A stretch of DNA of 64,000 nucleotides. It comes from Anodontia alba (taxonomy: Eukaryota; Mollusca; Bivalvia; Lucinida; Lucinidae). How positions within the stretch are numbered: the stretch's first letter is position 1; each line of letters begins with the position of its first letter. The position numbers and the translations under genes are program-made. The stretch covers positions 130,716,112 through 130,780,111 of the forward strand of contig OZ024823.1 of assembly GCA_964016985.1 (NCBI GenBank), given 5' to 3'. The notes beneath the pieces were generated by a model. It was given only the letters and a program-made list of their open reading frames with translations. It had not been told where the DNA came from and made no database searches. Shown here one piece after another: positions 1 through 10,850 of the stretch.

Positions 1-148
1 ATTTCACATGAATAATGTCAAAATGTAAGTACAGTATTCAACTTAAATTTGCGGACACCATAACTCCAAACCATTCCGACCCTTAAATTCAATTAAGCCT
101 ATCGTATAACCTGTTGAACTGTCTACAACTGATAGATGAATGACAAGT

Positions 149-203
149 AGTGTAGACCCTGATCAGACGCCGCAGAGCGCGGCGTCTGATCAGGGTCTAC
201 ACT
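149..203. repeat. 55-bp near-perfect foldback (family F)
   Basis: The arms begin AGTGTAGACCCTGATCAG and meet at a GC-rich centre (GCCGC...GCGGC). Sequence to about 250, including TTTCGAATACT and AAATACGGTAT, recurs next to a decayed copy at 52871-52990. Related pieces are at 58815-58960 and 59935-60440, so this is one member of a dispersed non-autonomous family and not a unique hairpin. Confidence 0.8.
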
Positions 204-689
204 GTTTGTTGAGGCTTATGCTTTCGAATACTCACAGTAAATACGGTATTACTGATTCGTCGTGTACAGAAGTCATCTTCAACTTGGCTTACCATTGGAT
301 GCTCCTTCCGGATAACTCGGTGACAGTCCAACAAGCTCCCAGCATGTCATTTAGTGGTGAAAACTGGACCATTTCATGACTGGTTGGAAAAGTAATGTCA
401 ATGTAGTCAGAGACTGATATCAGACGATTCGGATTACCTGCTAAATAAAATTTTCATACATTCGCTTCATAATTCTTATATAAAAATATATGACAGAAAA
501 AAGTATACTTAGTTGCATCTCAAGAATGAAACACATGTCATCTGACTATCGCCATGAGACAGAAGGGCAGAGAATGTTAGGCATAACTGACTTATAAGAG
601 TAAACAAGGTGTTTCTATGGTTTCACCTAATAACCTTGTGTTTAACTCATGTGAGCAGTTTTCAACGTGGCATAGAAATCCCTTAAACA

Positions 690-1125
690 AACATTCTGAG
701 CATTTTTCCAGCATTTGATAAAATTATCACTTCGAATGGCTACAAAGGTTTTGTCTAACATTTGACCTAGTGATCTAGTTTTGTTTTGTCTAGATGTTCC
801 AGATTTGTACTTCACCCAGATTTTCCTAAGTCAAACGCATGGACCACTTTTATGGATCACGTCAACTATTTAGTCTCTGACACGCACATATAGTATTTTT
901 AACATTTGACCTAGTGACCTAGATTTTGACCCCAATTGACCCAGTAACAAACCTAACACAGATTATATTTAGAGAAACATTCTGAAGAGTTTTTATGAGG
1001 ATCATATAAAAACCAGAGGCCTCAGCTTTCTCTAAGAATTGGCCTAGAGACCTATTTTTTGTCCTATATGACCATGATCTAGTTTTATACTTGACCTAGA
1101 TTGCATTGAGATAAACATTTAGTCG
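690..1125. repeat. Degenerate TTGACCTAGTGACCTAG repeat
   Basis: Variants of TTTGACCTAGTGATCTAG, TTTGACCTAGTGACCTAG and TTGACCTAGATTG recur at irregular spacing. The sequence shows an old diverged tandem or dispersed repeat. Similar motifs are common in bivalve non-coding DNA from general knowledge; I cannot name the family. Confidence 0.5.
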
Positions 1126-2389
1126 GGTTTCTCAATTCCTGTATCTTGCAAACAAACGTAATCCTGCAATTGTAAAGATATACGGCTGAGTTTTTGTATA
1201 TATAAAGCTTGGATATTGGTTTATATAAAACCGCTGTATAGCAATGCGAAACTAAGTGCATTTTGGACAAACGCATGTAATTTGCATGCTACTAGTTGAG
1301 AGGTTTACCAAGCAACTGTACGTTCTATTAAGCGTACAATACACATGTATGCATATTGACACTATTAGGTAGAATATTCCTAATATACAACCCAACAGAT
1401 ATATTAATCTGTACAGATGATATCTGAATACAACTTAGCACTGATTGTCTAAAAGTCTTGTCGCGTTTTCTAAAACGGAGTATATTTTATGGAATATTAA
1501 TGTACATTTTAGTTTGCGAGTTTACGTCAATTATTATGTTTAGTCTTCATATATTCTTACCCAGTATAGTTCGTCAACAAAGGTTTTGAAGTTATGGACG
1601 TGAAGAATTGCGCGGCGATTCCCCTCAACATGCATGTTTAAGACTTACGTAAGTGCAATAAAGTGTTCTATACGAATATTTTTTATTAAAAAAACCATAC
1701 GCACGATCGTCCGAAAGATGTCTGATAAATTTAAAATGTGTCATTCAAAATGGTGTCATAAAATTTGCAATCAAACGTTTACTTACAGGTTTATTGTAGC
1801 GACCATATTGGACGAAAAATCAAGCATTTTTTGGTGTTAATCCATTTCTGTATTCCTTCTAATAAAGGCTATAGAAAACGGCAGAAGGTTTAATTGAAAC
1901 ACAGTTTGCATGCGATATTTAAAATTTGATGTCAGACAGGAAAACGGAGTACTCTCCTTTAAATGCGGAAAACCACCAGGGTGGCACTTGACGGCATGTG
2001 TGCATATGCGCATGAGAAAATAAATCATTCTGCTTTCTGTTTTGAGCATTTTTGTTTTCTTTTTTCCATGATTTTAACCTAAATACACAAGGTTTTGTAT
2101 ACTTAGAATTTGTTAAGTATCAACTGTGCCTCCATAGAAGCGCGCAAGTTTTCGCGAAATGCAATGTGGGCATCTCTGCTGTACAGTTGATTTATAAACA
2201 GACACGTACAGGCTTTTTCCTATATCGAAATAAATCGTATATCTTTCCGATGCTAGGGTTAGCAAAAATTGAGTACTAGAGTCCGTACTATTCAGAGCAA
2301 GTTTATGAAGCTCAAATTAAAATGCAGCCTCAGTCGTGTACCAAATGTTAGCGACATATGACCCAAATCATACGAAGGTCGACAATTGC

Positions 2390-2673
2390 TGGAAGCCGAA
2401 CATCACGAAAACATGCCAATATAATTTTGACCCCCTTAAACCCCACCCTTATATAGTGGGGCTTACAGGGGTATACATTATTTTTCTTAATTTGCTAAAA
2501 ACATAGATTGTGGGTACTCGTTAGAACCGCCTCGCCGAGGCGGTTCTAACGAGTATCCACAATCTACGTTTTGAGAAGAAATATGAAAAATATCAGAATT
2601 TCTTATCTGAAAATTTGCCAGTTTTTGGTTGTAACATTTTCAATATATTTCAATACCGTGTTTTCGTAATGCA
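2390..2673. mobile_element. MITE with palindromic core, copy 1
   Basis: Terminal inverted repeats are CATCACGAAAACA on the left and its near-complement TGTTTTCGTAATG on the right, about 284 bp overall. The middle (about 2507-2570) is a long palindrome centred on CGCCTCGCCGAGGCG with arms ATTGTGGGTACTCG. Two other full copies are at 34859-35152 and 36702-36981. There is no coding capacity, so any movement would need a transposase in trans. No clear target duplication is visible. Confidence 0.8.
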
Positions 2674-2938
2674 CCATATAAACCTAAAAGCTACTCTTGA
2701 GCTTTCGGCTCAGGCAAACCAAACTGCAGTATTCGAATTCCGACTAAAGCGGTGCTAGGACAACATAATCAGCTCTGCATTGCTACCGCCTTATCAAGAA
2801 TCTCCATGAAACCGGGACTCCGAATTCCACTCTTTTATGCGTTAGAGTGGTCAAGGGAAAAGGTAATAGATTTTGAAATCAGTTCATCAGGATAAATCTA
2901 GATGAATCCAAACTTCACAGCGAATTTTCTCTAATATA

Positions 2939-3011
2939 TCCAGAAATTTTACTTACTGTGACAGTTTTGTCTTAAGGAAACGAAACTGTCAAAGTAAGTC
3001 AAATTTCTGGA
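2939..3011. repeat. 73-bp foldback
   Basis: The left arm starts CCAGAAATTTTACTTACTG and the right arm ends AGTAAGTCAAATTTCTGG. The two are near-complementary around a short AAGGAAAC loop. It could be a small foldback element or an isolated inverted duplication; I saw no second copy. Confidence 0.7.
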
Positions 3012-3320
3012 AAGGTTATAGATTTGTTTGAAATGCCAGTTCTTGTAGTAGGATAGAGACAGTGTAATTCCTGACCACTAATTATAAGTGCACATTATCT
3101 ACAGATATTTGTTAGGGAAGAGAAGGAAGGATAACCGAACATGGAAATGAATAACCCGCATCTTATTTACTTTACCTTATTATTGATGATTATTTACCTT
3201 ATTTAACTGCTCATATAAAACATGCCACAATAGCAATATCAAAGAAAATCAATTGTTTTCCATCATGTTTGTAAATGTCTCTGATGTCAACACCCCGAAA
3301 TCGTATTACAGAAAATCATA

Positions 3321-3680
3321 GTCGATATGCTTCTCTTTAATTGAACGACGGCGGTTCGGGCCTCAGACTCAATGACGGCCTCTTCGTAAAACTTTAACCA
3401 GTGGTCCCGGTGTTGGCCGTACTCTTTGTTGCTTTGTGGTTTATTCTGCGAAGCGATTTGTTGTATGTCTTACCTTGTGCCATTTTGTTCTTGTGTTTTT
3501 TCAGTGCTTTTAGCATTACGATTACCTCGCTTGGGGAAGAGAGAGCTAATCTTAGTGCTTTTCGTATGTTTGATCGATTTGTGCTTGTTTGGGTTTGTCG
3601 GTTTTCTCTTCCTCTTGATGTCTGGGAAGGGCTGCGGTTTGTGATTGTGGCACTCCCTGGACTTTTCTCTTATCTTTTTT
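3321..3680 (+). mobile_element. Penelope-like element A1, internally deleted 3' part
   Basis: Begins in the last codons of the reverse-transcriptase frame (ACGACGGCGGTTCGGGCC) and jumps from AACCAGTGG straight to TCCCGGTGTT, skipping about 340 bp of the 3' region kept by other copies. The shared GTGG at the joint suggests a microhomology deletion. It ends at the family 3' terminus ACTTTTCTCTTATCTTTTTT. Short reading frames over it are untranslated-region sequence read in chance frames. Confidence 0.85.
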
Positions 3681-4300
3681 ACTCTACTGACCGTTGTTCT
3701 TACTCTTTGTTGCTTTGTGGTTTATTCTACGAGGCGATTTGTTTTATGTCTTACCCTGTGTTTTCACTCCAGTGTTTGTTTGTTTGTGTTGAGGTTTTAC
3801 GGCCCAGTCAACCCAATGCGGTCATGTCGAGCGCGGTCAGTTTACCTAACCACACGTTTACTGGGCAAGCTTAGTCCTCTAAGCGGTTAACCAGTATTGT
3901 GCACATTCTTTCGCCAGAAACTGACAACGGCCCTTCTTGAATCAGAGGAAGGGAGAGAATGACCGTAGAAAATATTTCATGATCAATCTCCACGAAAGAA
4001 TGTTGCAGACCTCTGCGGGGGTTGAACCCGCGACCTCCTGGTCAGTCGGACGGCGCATCCAACTGAGCCACCGAGGCCGGCTTTAAGTCCTTTTAGCATC
4101 ATTGGGGAAGAGACAACTAATCTAAGTGCTTTTCGCACGTTTGTCCGATTTGTGCTTGTTTTTTTTTGTTTTTGTTTTTTTGTTTTTTTGTTTTTTTTTT
4201 GTTTTCTTTTGTTTTTTTGGTTTCCTCTTCCTCTTGGTGTCTGGCAAGGGCTGCGTTTCGTGATTGTGGCACTCCCTGGACTTTTCCTTTATCTTATTTT
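3681..4300 (+). mobile_element. Penelope-like element A2, split by a SINE
   Basis: Starts directly at the end of A1 with ACTCTACTGACCGTT, making a head-to-tail pair of 3' regions. It is interrupted at about 3772-4084 by a tRNA-derived SINE and resumes with AGTCCTTTTAGCATCATTGG. A T-rich expansion lies at about 4160-4218, and it ends near 4300 at a diverged terminus. Confidence 0.8.
3773..4083 (-). mobile_element. tRNA-derived SINE (family S1), copy 1
   Basis: On the minus strand the right end reads as a tRNA-like head: A-box GGCTCAGTTGGATG and B-box GGTTCAACCC, the internal RNA polymerase III promoter pattern. The body has TGACAACGGCCC and AACCCAATGCGGTCATG, shared with copies near 37691, 57741 and 61160. 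It sits inside Penelope-like copy A2, so it inserted later than A2. Confidence 0.85.
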
Positions 4301-5670
4301 ATACACAAGAAAGGTTACGAACCTTCAGACAGACAGAATACCTCAAAAGTACATTGGATGAGGCGTCCACAGAAAGAAAGCATTACTTGGTAAGCATGCC
4401 TATCAGTGCCTATCATTTAGGATATTACGGGAAAAGTAATGTCCGGGGTTTGGAAAGTCAATTAACGGCTTGACCGTCGCAAAAAAATGGTATATAAGTT
4501 TTTAAAAAAAAGCTTCATTGTAGGGATTGACAATGTCATGATGCCTCCTCAAATGAGTTTTCCTCATCTGAAATTGTAAAAAGTTTTCCCACAGCCTGCA
4601 CAGTTCTTCCCTGTCTACATATTATATTCCGTTGACTACAGGAATAGTTTAAATGTAACTGATCGCATCTATACAAATACAATCGTTTGATAGATAAGAC
4701 ATATCGATTATTAGAACAGAATGGCAATAGCATGATCAACAGGAACGGGAGCACATTCAGAGAAGGTAATAGTGGCGGATACAATTAAGATTTATTTTAC
4801 TATATTATTATCCAAACCACAATCCCATTCACACAACCATATATCTATAATCATATTTTAATAGCATTCCAGTACGAAGACCTAATGCAATCAAAGTAAT
4901 TGTTATTTCAATTGCTGTTAAGTAACGTTTTCGTTCTAGTTTGCGGAGTTGATAACGTTGTTGATTGGGTGACACGGAATTAAAGAAGGCAACTTAAATA
5001 GCAAGCTATCTAGGTTCATAAGTGCCTGTTGGATGCAAAAACAATTAACATGGTAACAATTGTCCCTAATGGACGACCGTAGTTGTTAATAAACTGATTT
5101 ATCTGTGCCAGAAACAGCAGTTTAAAATTATACATTGACTGATTCTTCTGACAGAAGCAGTTGTAAATGAAATATCTGAAGTACTGCACATTTAAATTTC
5201 TGTGGTTCTACTAGTGAAAGAGACGCGATAACGAAATTGCACTATTGGTCGACAATAAGCTATTTTTCGGATGGTCAACGTATGGCTGTAACGGCCAGAA
5301 CAAATTTTATTTATACAGAACAGGACCATAATAGGTACACCTAGCAAAGTTTTGGTAAAATTGATACAGTAGTTTTACGGAACAGGCGATAACGAGAATA
5401 AGCCACCGGAAGCCATGCTAACGAATTTACCGTAAACATTTTGATTTAGATACAACTAGACCATAAGGGAAACATTACTGCCAAGTTTAAAGAAACTGCC
5501 AAAGGCAGTCTTGGAGAGGATGCAATATAAAGATTGCAACACTCATTTGCAATTGGCGATTTTCAGTTTGCAATATACTCTCCGTTTGACCGTTTCTTTT
5601 GACCAACAGAACAGAAATTTCATTTAAGCAAAACTAGACCATAAATGGAACGCATGTGCAAGGTTTAGAC
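4301..5670. other. Unannotated stretch
   Basis: No gene can be supported apart from the zinc-finger-like relic at 4505-4625. I see no retroelement core, foldback or tandem array here. The sequence is AT-rich with stops in all frames. Confidence 0.55.
4505..4625 (-). pseudogene. Relic of a single C2H2 zinc finger
   Basis: In one minus-strand frame the sequence gives CAGCGKTFYNF; one frame over it continues MRKTHLRRHHD. Together they fit the C-x2-C-x12-H-x3/4-H finger layout, so at least one frameshift separates the halves. TTTTTACAATTTCAG just before the second half also resembles a splice acceptor, so a split exon is a weak alternative. No other finger is nearby. Confidence 0.25.
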
Positions 5671-6230
5671 AAAAAAGGTAAGAGAAAAGTTGAGGGAGTG
5701 CCACAATCACAAACCGCAGCCCATCCCAGACACAAAGCGGAAGAGAAAACAAACAAAACCAAACAACGCAAATCGAACAAACGTACAAAAAATACTACGA
5801 TTATCTCTCTCTTCCCCAAGCGAGGTAACCGCAATGCTAAAAGGACTGAAAAATACACAAACAAAATAACACAAGGCAAGACTTAAAACAATCGCCTCGT
5901 AAAATAAACCACAAAACAACAAAGAGTAAGACTAACACAGCGACCACCGCCTTAGAACGGTCAGTAGAATAAACCACCAGGGTGGGGTAGGGGTTAAAGC
6001 ACTGTTACGACCAGCCTAATTCACCCTGGGTTCCGATGCTACTCTTAATATAGAAATACATAAAAATTCTGTTCACATAAAGGCTCCCAACTCAGTCAAT
6101 GCATCAAAGCGAAAACATAAACATCAAATTAATCACTATGATAAACAAAGGCGAGTACTCATGGCAATTCTACTGTGTGCCAGAGTAAATGAAAACGAAT
6201 AGTTAAACACGGCGGACCAAGCCAAAGTCC
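5671..6230 (-). mobile_element. Penelope-like element A3 (3' region)
   Basis: Inverted copy starting at the terminus AAAAAAGGTAAGAGAAAAGT. It runs through the CCGCCTTAGAACGGTCAGT core, the CACCCTGGGTTCCGATGC block and the segment ending near GGCGGACCAAGCC. It is 5'-truncated before the reverse transcriptase. Its 5' end abuts the 5' end of copy A4 head to head. Confidence 0.85.
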
Positions 6231-6284
6231 CAAGAGTAAATTGAGAGGGGAAATGAATTAAACGTTTACAAACCCCTTTTCCAC

Positions 6285-8944
6285 TTGGATTTAATGATAA
6301 TATATACCATGAAGGAAATATTTCTAAAATGCCGAATTTCGATATTTTTTTCCCTTTTAGATATTAAAAAACGTAATAAACGATCCGATGGTAAGCGCAA
6401 AAATGGAAATTTTAAACGAAAACATAAAACTGTCTTATCTCTTTTTGATTTAAATATTCTCTTAAAGTCTGGACATCATCAAATGCTTTCTAAACTAGCT
6501 TCACTGTCTATTTCTTCATTACGTAAGTTAGATGATGAGGCGAATAAATTTTATGATAGAAAACATGATTTGTATGAAGCAGCTCTCCTTTCTAGATGTT
6601 ATACTCAACATGCTCTTCGTCCTTACATTCATACTGAAATTAACCACTTTAGACACTTCATAAAAAATCCGTTCATTAATAAGGTATTGAATTCATAGAT
6701 TACCTAGCATATTTCGAGATAATAATGTGATATCAGCTATACCTTCATATTTCGAAAACACGGAATCTCCTATTATTTGTTATAAATATAACAAACCTAT
6801 CCGTAATACTATACTTAATTTCAATAAATTAGTTTCTGATCTTGATATTGAAACTAGTTTCCCTGATTCTTGAGATTGTAAAGATTCTAAATTTTGTTAT
6901 CAACCAGCGGGTCATACTGTCACTGGTAACTTGAAGATTATAGCTGATTCACGAATCCGTTCGGTTATTTCAAAAGGACCTGAATATAGATTCCCAGCCC
7001 ACATTGATTTCATTAAATGTCGGGAAACAATTGCCAGTGCTTTAAATGATTATTGTACGCGTTGGTGTAAACGAGAGCAGAGTCTAATGCTTTAAATAAT
7101 TGGAAATTAAAGATTTTTAAGATCATTGATGAACGTGTGTTATTTTACTCTAATAACCTTGATCTTCTCCCTCATTAGCCTAAATTATCTTTTCGATATT
7201 TGAAACAAGGTATCCAAGAATTTCATAGGAAGTATGTTTTGGCTCCAGCTGCTAATAATGTTGTTGTTGTGTGACGACTTTATTATATCAATACTCTAAT
7301 ACAAGAACTTGGTAACACCAAAACATATGAACGGATTTCTACTGACGAGAGATCTATTGTTAATACCCATTCTATCGATATTACTGCTAAGTTTGCAGTG
7401 AGTATTAAAGAAAAGCAAGACAGACTTCTTACGTTATATTGGTTACCGAAACTTCATAAACGACTTTATAAAGCACGTTTCATTGCTAATTCTAGTTCAT
7501 GTACGACTACTGCTTTGTCCAAACTGCTAACTACATATCTTACTGCTGTTAAAAAACATTGGATTAGATACTATGATACTGTTTACGAAAGGGACGGAAT
7601 TAACTATGTTTGGTCAATTAAAAAGTCCAATGATGTTCTCAATAAATTTAAATTTAAAAACTTTCAGGCTTTTGTTCTTGTGTTTTTCAGTCCTTTTAGT
7701 ATTGCGATTATCTCGCTTGGGGAAGAGAGAGCTAATCTTAGTGCTTTTCGTACGTTTGTTCGATTTGTGCTTGTTTGGATTTGTCGGTTTCCTCTTCCTC
7801 TTGAGGTCTGGGAAGGGCTGCGGTTTGTGATTGTGGCACTTCCTGGACTTTTCTCTTACCTTTTTTTTCTAAATTGTCTACATATGATTTTTTCTACACT
7901 GTATACTACGTTACCTCATCATCTTATAAAAGATAAACTTATTGACTTAATTAACCGAACGTTTGTTCGGGTGAATACCCAGTATTTGGCTTGCAACGAA
8001 GAATGTGCCTATTTCACCTCTGACGTACACAATAATCACAATTCATGGTCGTGTCAAAAAGTCTGTGATGCCCTTGTTTATCTTTTGGGTAATATTTTTA
8101 TTAGATTTGGAACTAAACGTTATAGGCAAACTACTGGTATTCCGATGGGAACTAATTGTGCTCCTCTTGTTGCAGATTTGTTTCTTTTTTGTTATGAAAG
8201 AGATTTCATGAAGTCTCTCTCACGTGAAAATCAGGCTGACATTATTGAGGCTTTCAATTCAACTTCAAGATACGAGTACCTTGATGATTTATTAAATATT
8301 GACAATATATCCTTTGACCAAATGGTGGACCGCATAAACCCTACATAACTCCAATTAAATAGAGCAAATTCTTCCGATACCGAGGCATCTTTTTTGGATT
8401 TGAATCTATGTATATCTAATGGTACAGTGTCCACCAAAATTTATGATAAACGGAACGATTTTGATTTTGATATAGTCAATTTCCCTTTTCTGGATGGCGA
8501 TGTCCCCCGGCGTACCTCATATGGGGTACACATATCTCAACTTATTAGATTCGCCAGAGCTTCTTCAAATCTTAATGACTTTAATTACCGTAATAAAGCC
8601 CTTACTGCCAAACTTCTTAGGCAGGGCTATCGTTATTTTAAACTTGGCAAGGCATTTTCGAAATTTTATCGCAGACACAGTGCCTTGCTAGAAAAATATA
8701 GCGTCAGTCTGAAAAATTTTACGGTGACTTAGTGAACAGATTTAAAAAAAATGTAGGTAAATCTAACTTTTCGGAGCAATTCAGAAAATTTATTTACCGT
8801 TATAAAAGAATTGGCTATAGCCTGGATATTATGCAGCAGACTGCATGGCTAGTTGTCAACCCAATCATTGTTGATGGCTATGCTTCACTCTTTAATTGCA
8901 CGACGGCGGTTCGGGTCTCAGACTCAATGACGGCCTCTTCGTAA
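6285..8944 (+). pseudogene. Decayed Penelope-like reverse transcriptase
   Basis: A reverse transcriptase copies element RNA into DNA in the nucleus. The N-terminal part has a basic stretch (KRNKRSDGKRKNG). The finger-region motif LPKLHK is near 7455, PMGTNCAPLVADLF near 8140-8180 and the catalytic YLDD near 8277-8288. The C-terminal block has DFDIVNFPFLDGDVPRR. This motif set fits the Penelope-like group, assigned from memory of the family. Damage includes stops near 6872, 7177 and 7273, a frameshift near 7087, the insertion at about 7668-7868, a TAA at 8346 and a deletion of roughly 35 bp near 8715. I saw no GIY-YIG endonuclease. Confidence 0.85.
7668..7868 (+). mobile_element. Nested 5'-truncated A fragment inside the A4 RT
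   Basis: Between the RT segments ending KFKNFQ and resuming FSTLYTTLPHHL lies about 200 bp of the family 3' region, from TTTTGTTCTTGTGTTTTTCA to ACTTTTCTCTTACCTTTTTT. It is in the same orientation as its host and happens to read through in frame, giving a misleading long ORF. It proves that the family was still moving after A4 landed. Confidence 0.88.
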
Positions 8945-9561
8945 AACTTTAACCAGTGGTTTGGGGCCGACGATATGTCTTTGGCTTGGCCCGCCGTGAT
9001 TCAGCTACTGGTTTTCATTTACTCTGGCATACAGTAGAATTAGCCATGAGTACTCGTCTTTGTTTACTATATTGATTAATTTGATTTTTATGGTTTCGCT
9101 TTGATGCATGGACTGAGTTGGGAGCCTTTATGCGAACAGAATTTTTATGTATTTCTGTATTAAGAGTAGCATCGGGACCCAGGGTGAAGTTGGGTAGCTG
9201 TAAAAGTGCTTTAACCTCCCCCCCCATCCCCCCACCCCCGCCCTCTCCCCCGGTGGTTTACTCTACTGACCGTTCTAAGGCGGTGGTCCCGGTGTTAGTC
9301 TTTCTCTTTGGTGCTTTGTGGTTTATTCTGCGAGGCGATTTGTTGTATGTCTTACCTTGTGCCATTTTGTTCTTGTGTTTTTCAGTCCTTTTAGCATTGC
9401 GATTACCTCGCTTGAGGAAGAGAGAGCTAATTTTACTGCTTTTCTAACGTTTGATCGATTTGTGCTTGTTTGGATTTGTTGTTTCCTCTTCCTCTTGATG
9501 TCTGGGAAGGGCTGCGGTTTGTGATTGTGGCACACCCTGGACTTTTCTCTTACCTGTTTTT

Positions 9562-9592
9562 ATGAAATAAGGCGCAAACTCAACGATGGCCG

Positions 9593-9624
<32 letters not shown>

Positions 9625-9935
9625 AAGCTTATGTAAGCTTATCGTAGGAAGCTTGTCTTGCTGTTCCTTAACATTAACAGAGAAATCTTCAGGGCTAAAT
9701 TATTGCAGTGGCCACAACTGATCTTTTCTGCCGAAATCTCTTAATAGGCCTTGCCGACGTCCGTTGTTCCTGTTTCCGTGTAATAATATAAAGGCTTTCA
9801 ATGCCTTAACCCTCCCATTCACTGCTGGGTGAACAGAGTTTTTCGGTTATTAGTCTGAGCAGGGCTGGAATCTGCAACCTTCAGCACTGCAGTCGAACAG
9901 TTTAACTCGGCTACGGTGCCATTTTATTTTACACA
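9562..9935. other. Non-coding stretch with poly-T
   Basis: Contains a poly-T run at about 9593-9620. The rest up to 9935, including CCCTCCCATTCACTGCTGG, shows no gene or element that I recognise. Confidence 0.5.
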
Positions 9936-9939
9936 ACAA

Positions 9940-10850
9940 TAGACTTTTTCATAATAGACGAACCCTCTGTATGCGTATATAAAATTTGAAGACTGGCTTT
10001 CAAAGGATCTGAGACATCTGTGATGAAAATTTTCATTAGAGAGAAAGAAAACTGGATAAATGGACTGAGAAGTAGGAGGATGTTAATTTCATTTATCCAC
10101 GGACGCCTGATTACCCCTTTATTCTGGGGTCCATGTCTGTTGATCTGAAAATTTCGATTCGTCATTCGTTTACGGATTTATGAGTTTGGATTATGGCTTA
10201 GGTACCATGACCGCAACTACCTTACACAATATATATAAAGCTTTGACACAAATATCCCTATGCATTACATTAGAGTGAGAGATGAAAAAGGAAAACAGAA
10301 GGCAAAATAAATTTTACCATTGTGGCTTTCTTTAACACAATATACATTAGCTCTCTGTAGGTGTATAACACATTTGAAGACTCTGGCTCTTAAAGGAGCT
10401 GAGAAATCTGTGACGAAAGATTTTATGGTAGAAAAAGAAAAACGGACTAATAAAGGGAATGATAAGCATGAGGATGCTGGCTGGCTCTTACACAATACAA
10501 TAAGTCATACCCAAATTGTGTACCATACAGCAAAATTCTAGGTGCAGCAGTTTCTGAGAAATCTTTGACACAAATTTCCCTATGCATTACATTGGAATGA
10601 AAGACGGAAAAAAGGAAAAAAAGAAGACAAAATACATTTCAGCATCGTTATTTATTTATTTGCTTTTTTTCTTTGCACAATATCCTTTAACAACTCTATG
10701 TAAGTGTATACAAAAATTTGAAGATTCTGGCTCCGATAGGAGCTGAGAAATTTGGTGACGAAAAATAAAGACCATATTGGAAAAAAATCGACAAATAATA
10801 TGCTGATTGTCTCTAACACAATACAACAAGTCAAATAATGATTTTCTTTA
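9940..10850. repeat. Diverged tandem repeat, three units of about 320-390 bp
   Basis: The block TTTGAAGACTCTGGCTC with GAGCTGAGAAATCTGTGA recurs at about 9984, 10373 and 10717. TTTGACACAAATWTCCCTATG recurs at about 10242 and 10562. Units have diverged substantially, so the array is old. The short frames over it are not genes. Confidence 0.7.

Larger units (their letters stand above)
1..2390. other. Non-coding stretch with sparse repeats
   Basis: I see no supported gene here. It lies beyond the last visible exon of the minus-strand gene, so it is either its 3' part or intergenic. It contains the 149-203 foldback and a diffuse TTGACCTAGTGACCTAG-type repeat (about 690-1125). Otherwise it is AT-rich sequence with only short chance reading frames. 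Confidence 0.6.
6231..9561 (+). mobile_element. Penelope-like retroelement A4, most complete copy
   Basis: Longest member of subfamily A: a reverse-transcriptase reading region (about 6285-8940) followed by a roughly 600-bp 3' region ending ACTTTTCTCTTACCTG. A C-rich tract with many near-pure C runs lies at 9217-9252. The 3' region matches all shorter A fragments in the window, showing that they derive from this element type. Stops, frameshifts, a 3'-end insertion and a small deletion make it inactive. Confidence 0.85.

Noticed and set aside
3401..3874. 157-codon plus-strand frame, apparently hydrophobic.
   Set aside because: It runs through the 3' tails of two Penelope-like copies and into a SINE. 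The same frame is broken in other copies.
3990..4083. A tRNA gene on the minus strand.
   Set aside because: It has A and B boxes, but it is joined to a conserved body and repeated at 37.9, 58.3 and 61.4 kb, so it is the head of a SINE.
5671..5700. Penelope-like ends look like splice sites (AAGGTAAGAG at one end, TTGTGTTTTTCAG inside), suggesting intron-generating elements (introners).
   Set aside because: The donor-like and acceptor-like sequences lie on opposite strands, so no single transcript could use both as one intron. The acceptor-like site is also internal.
7398..8348. 316-codon frame taken as one intact protein.
   Set aside because: It is a decayed RT with an inserted 3' tail of the same family that happens to remain open; flanking RT parts are out of frame or stopped.
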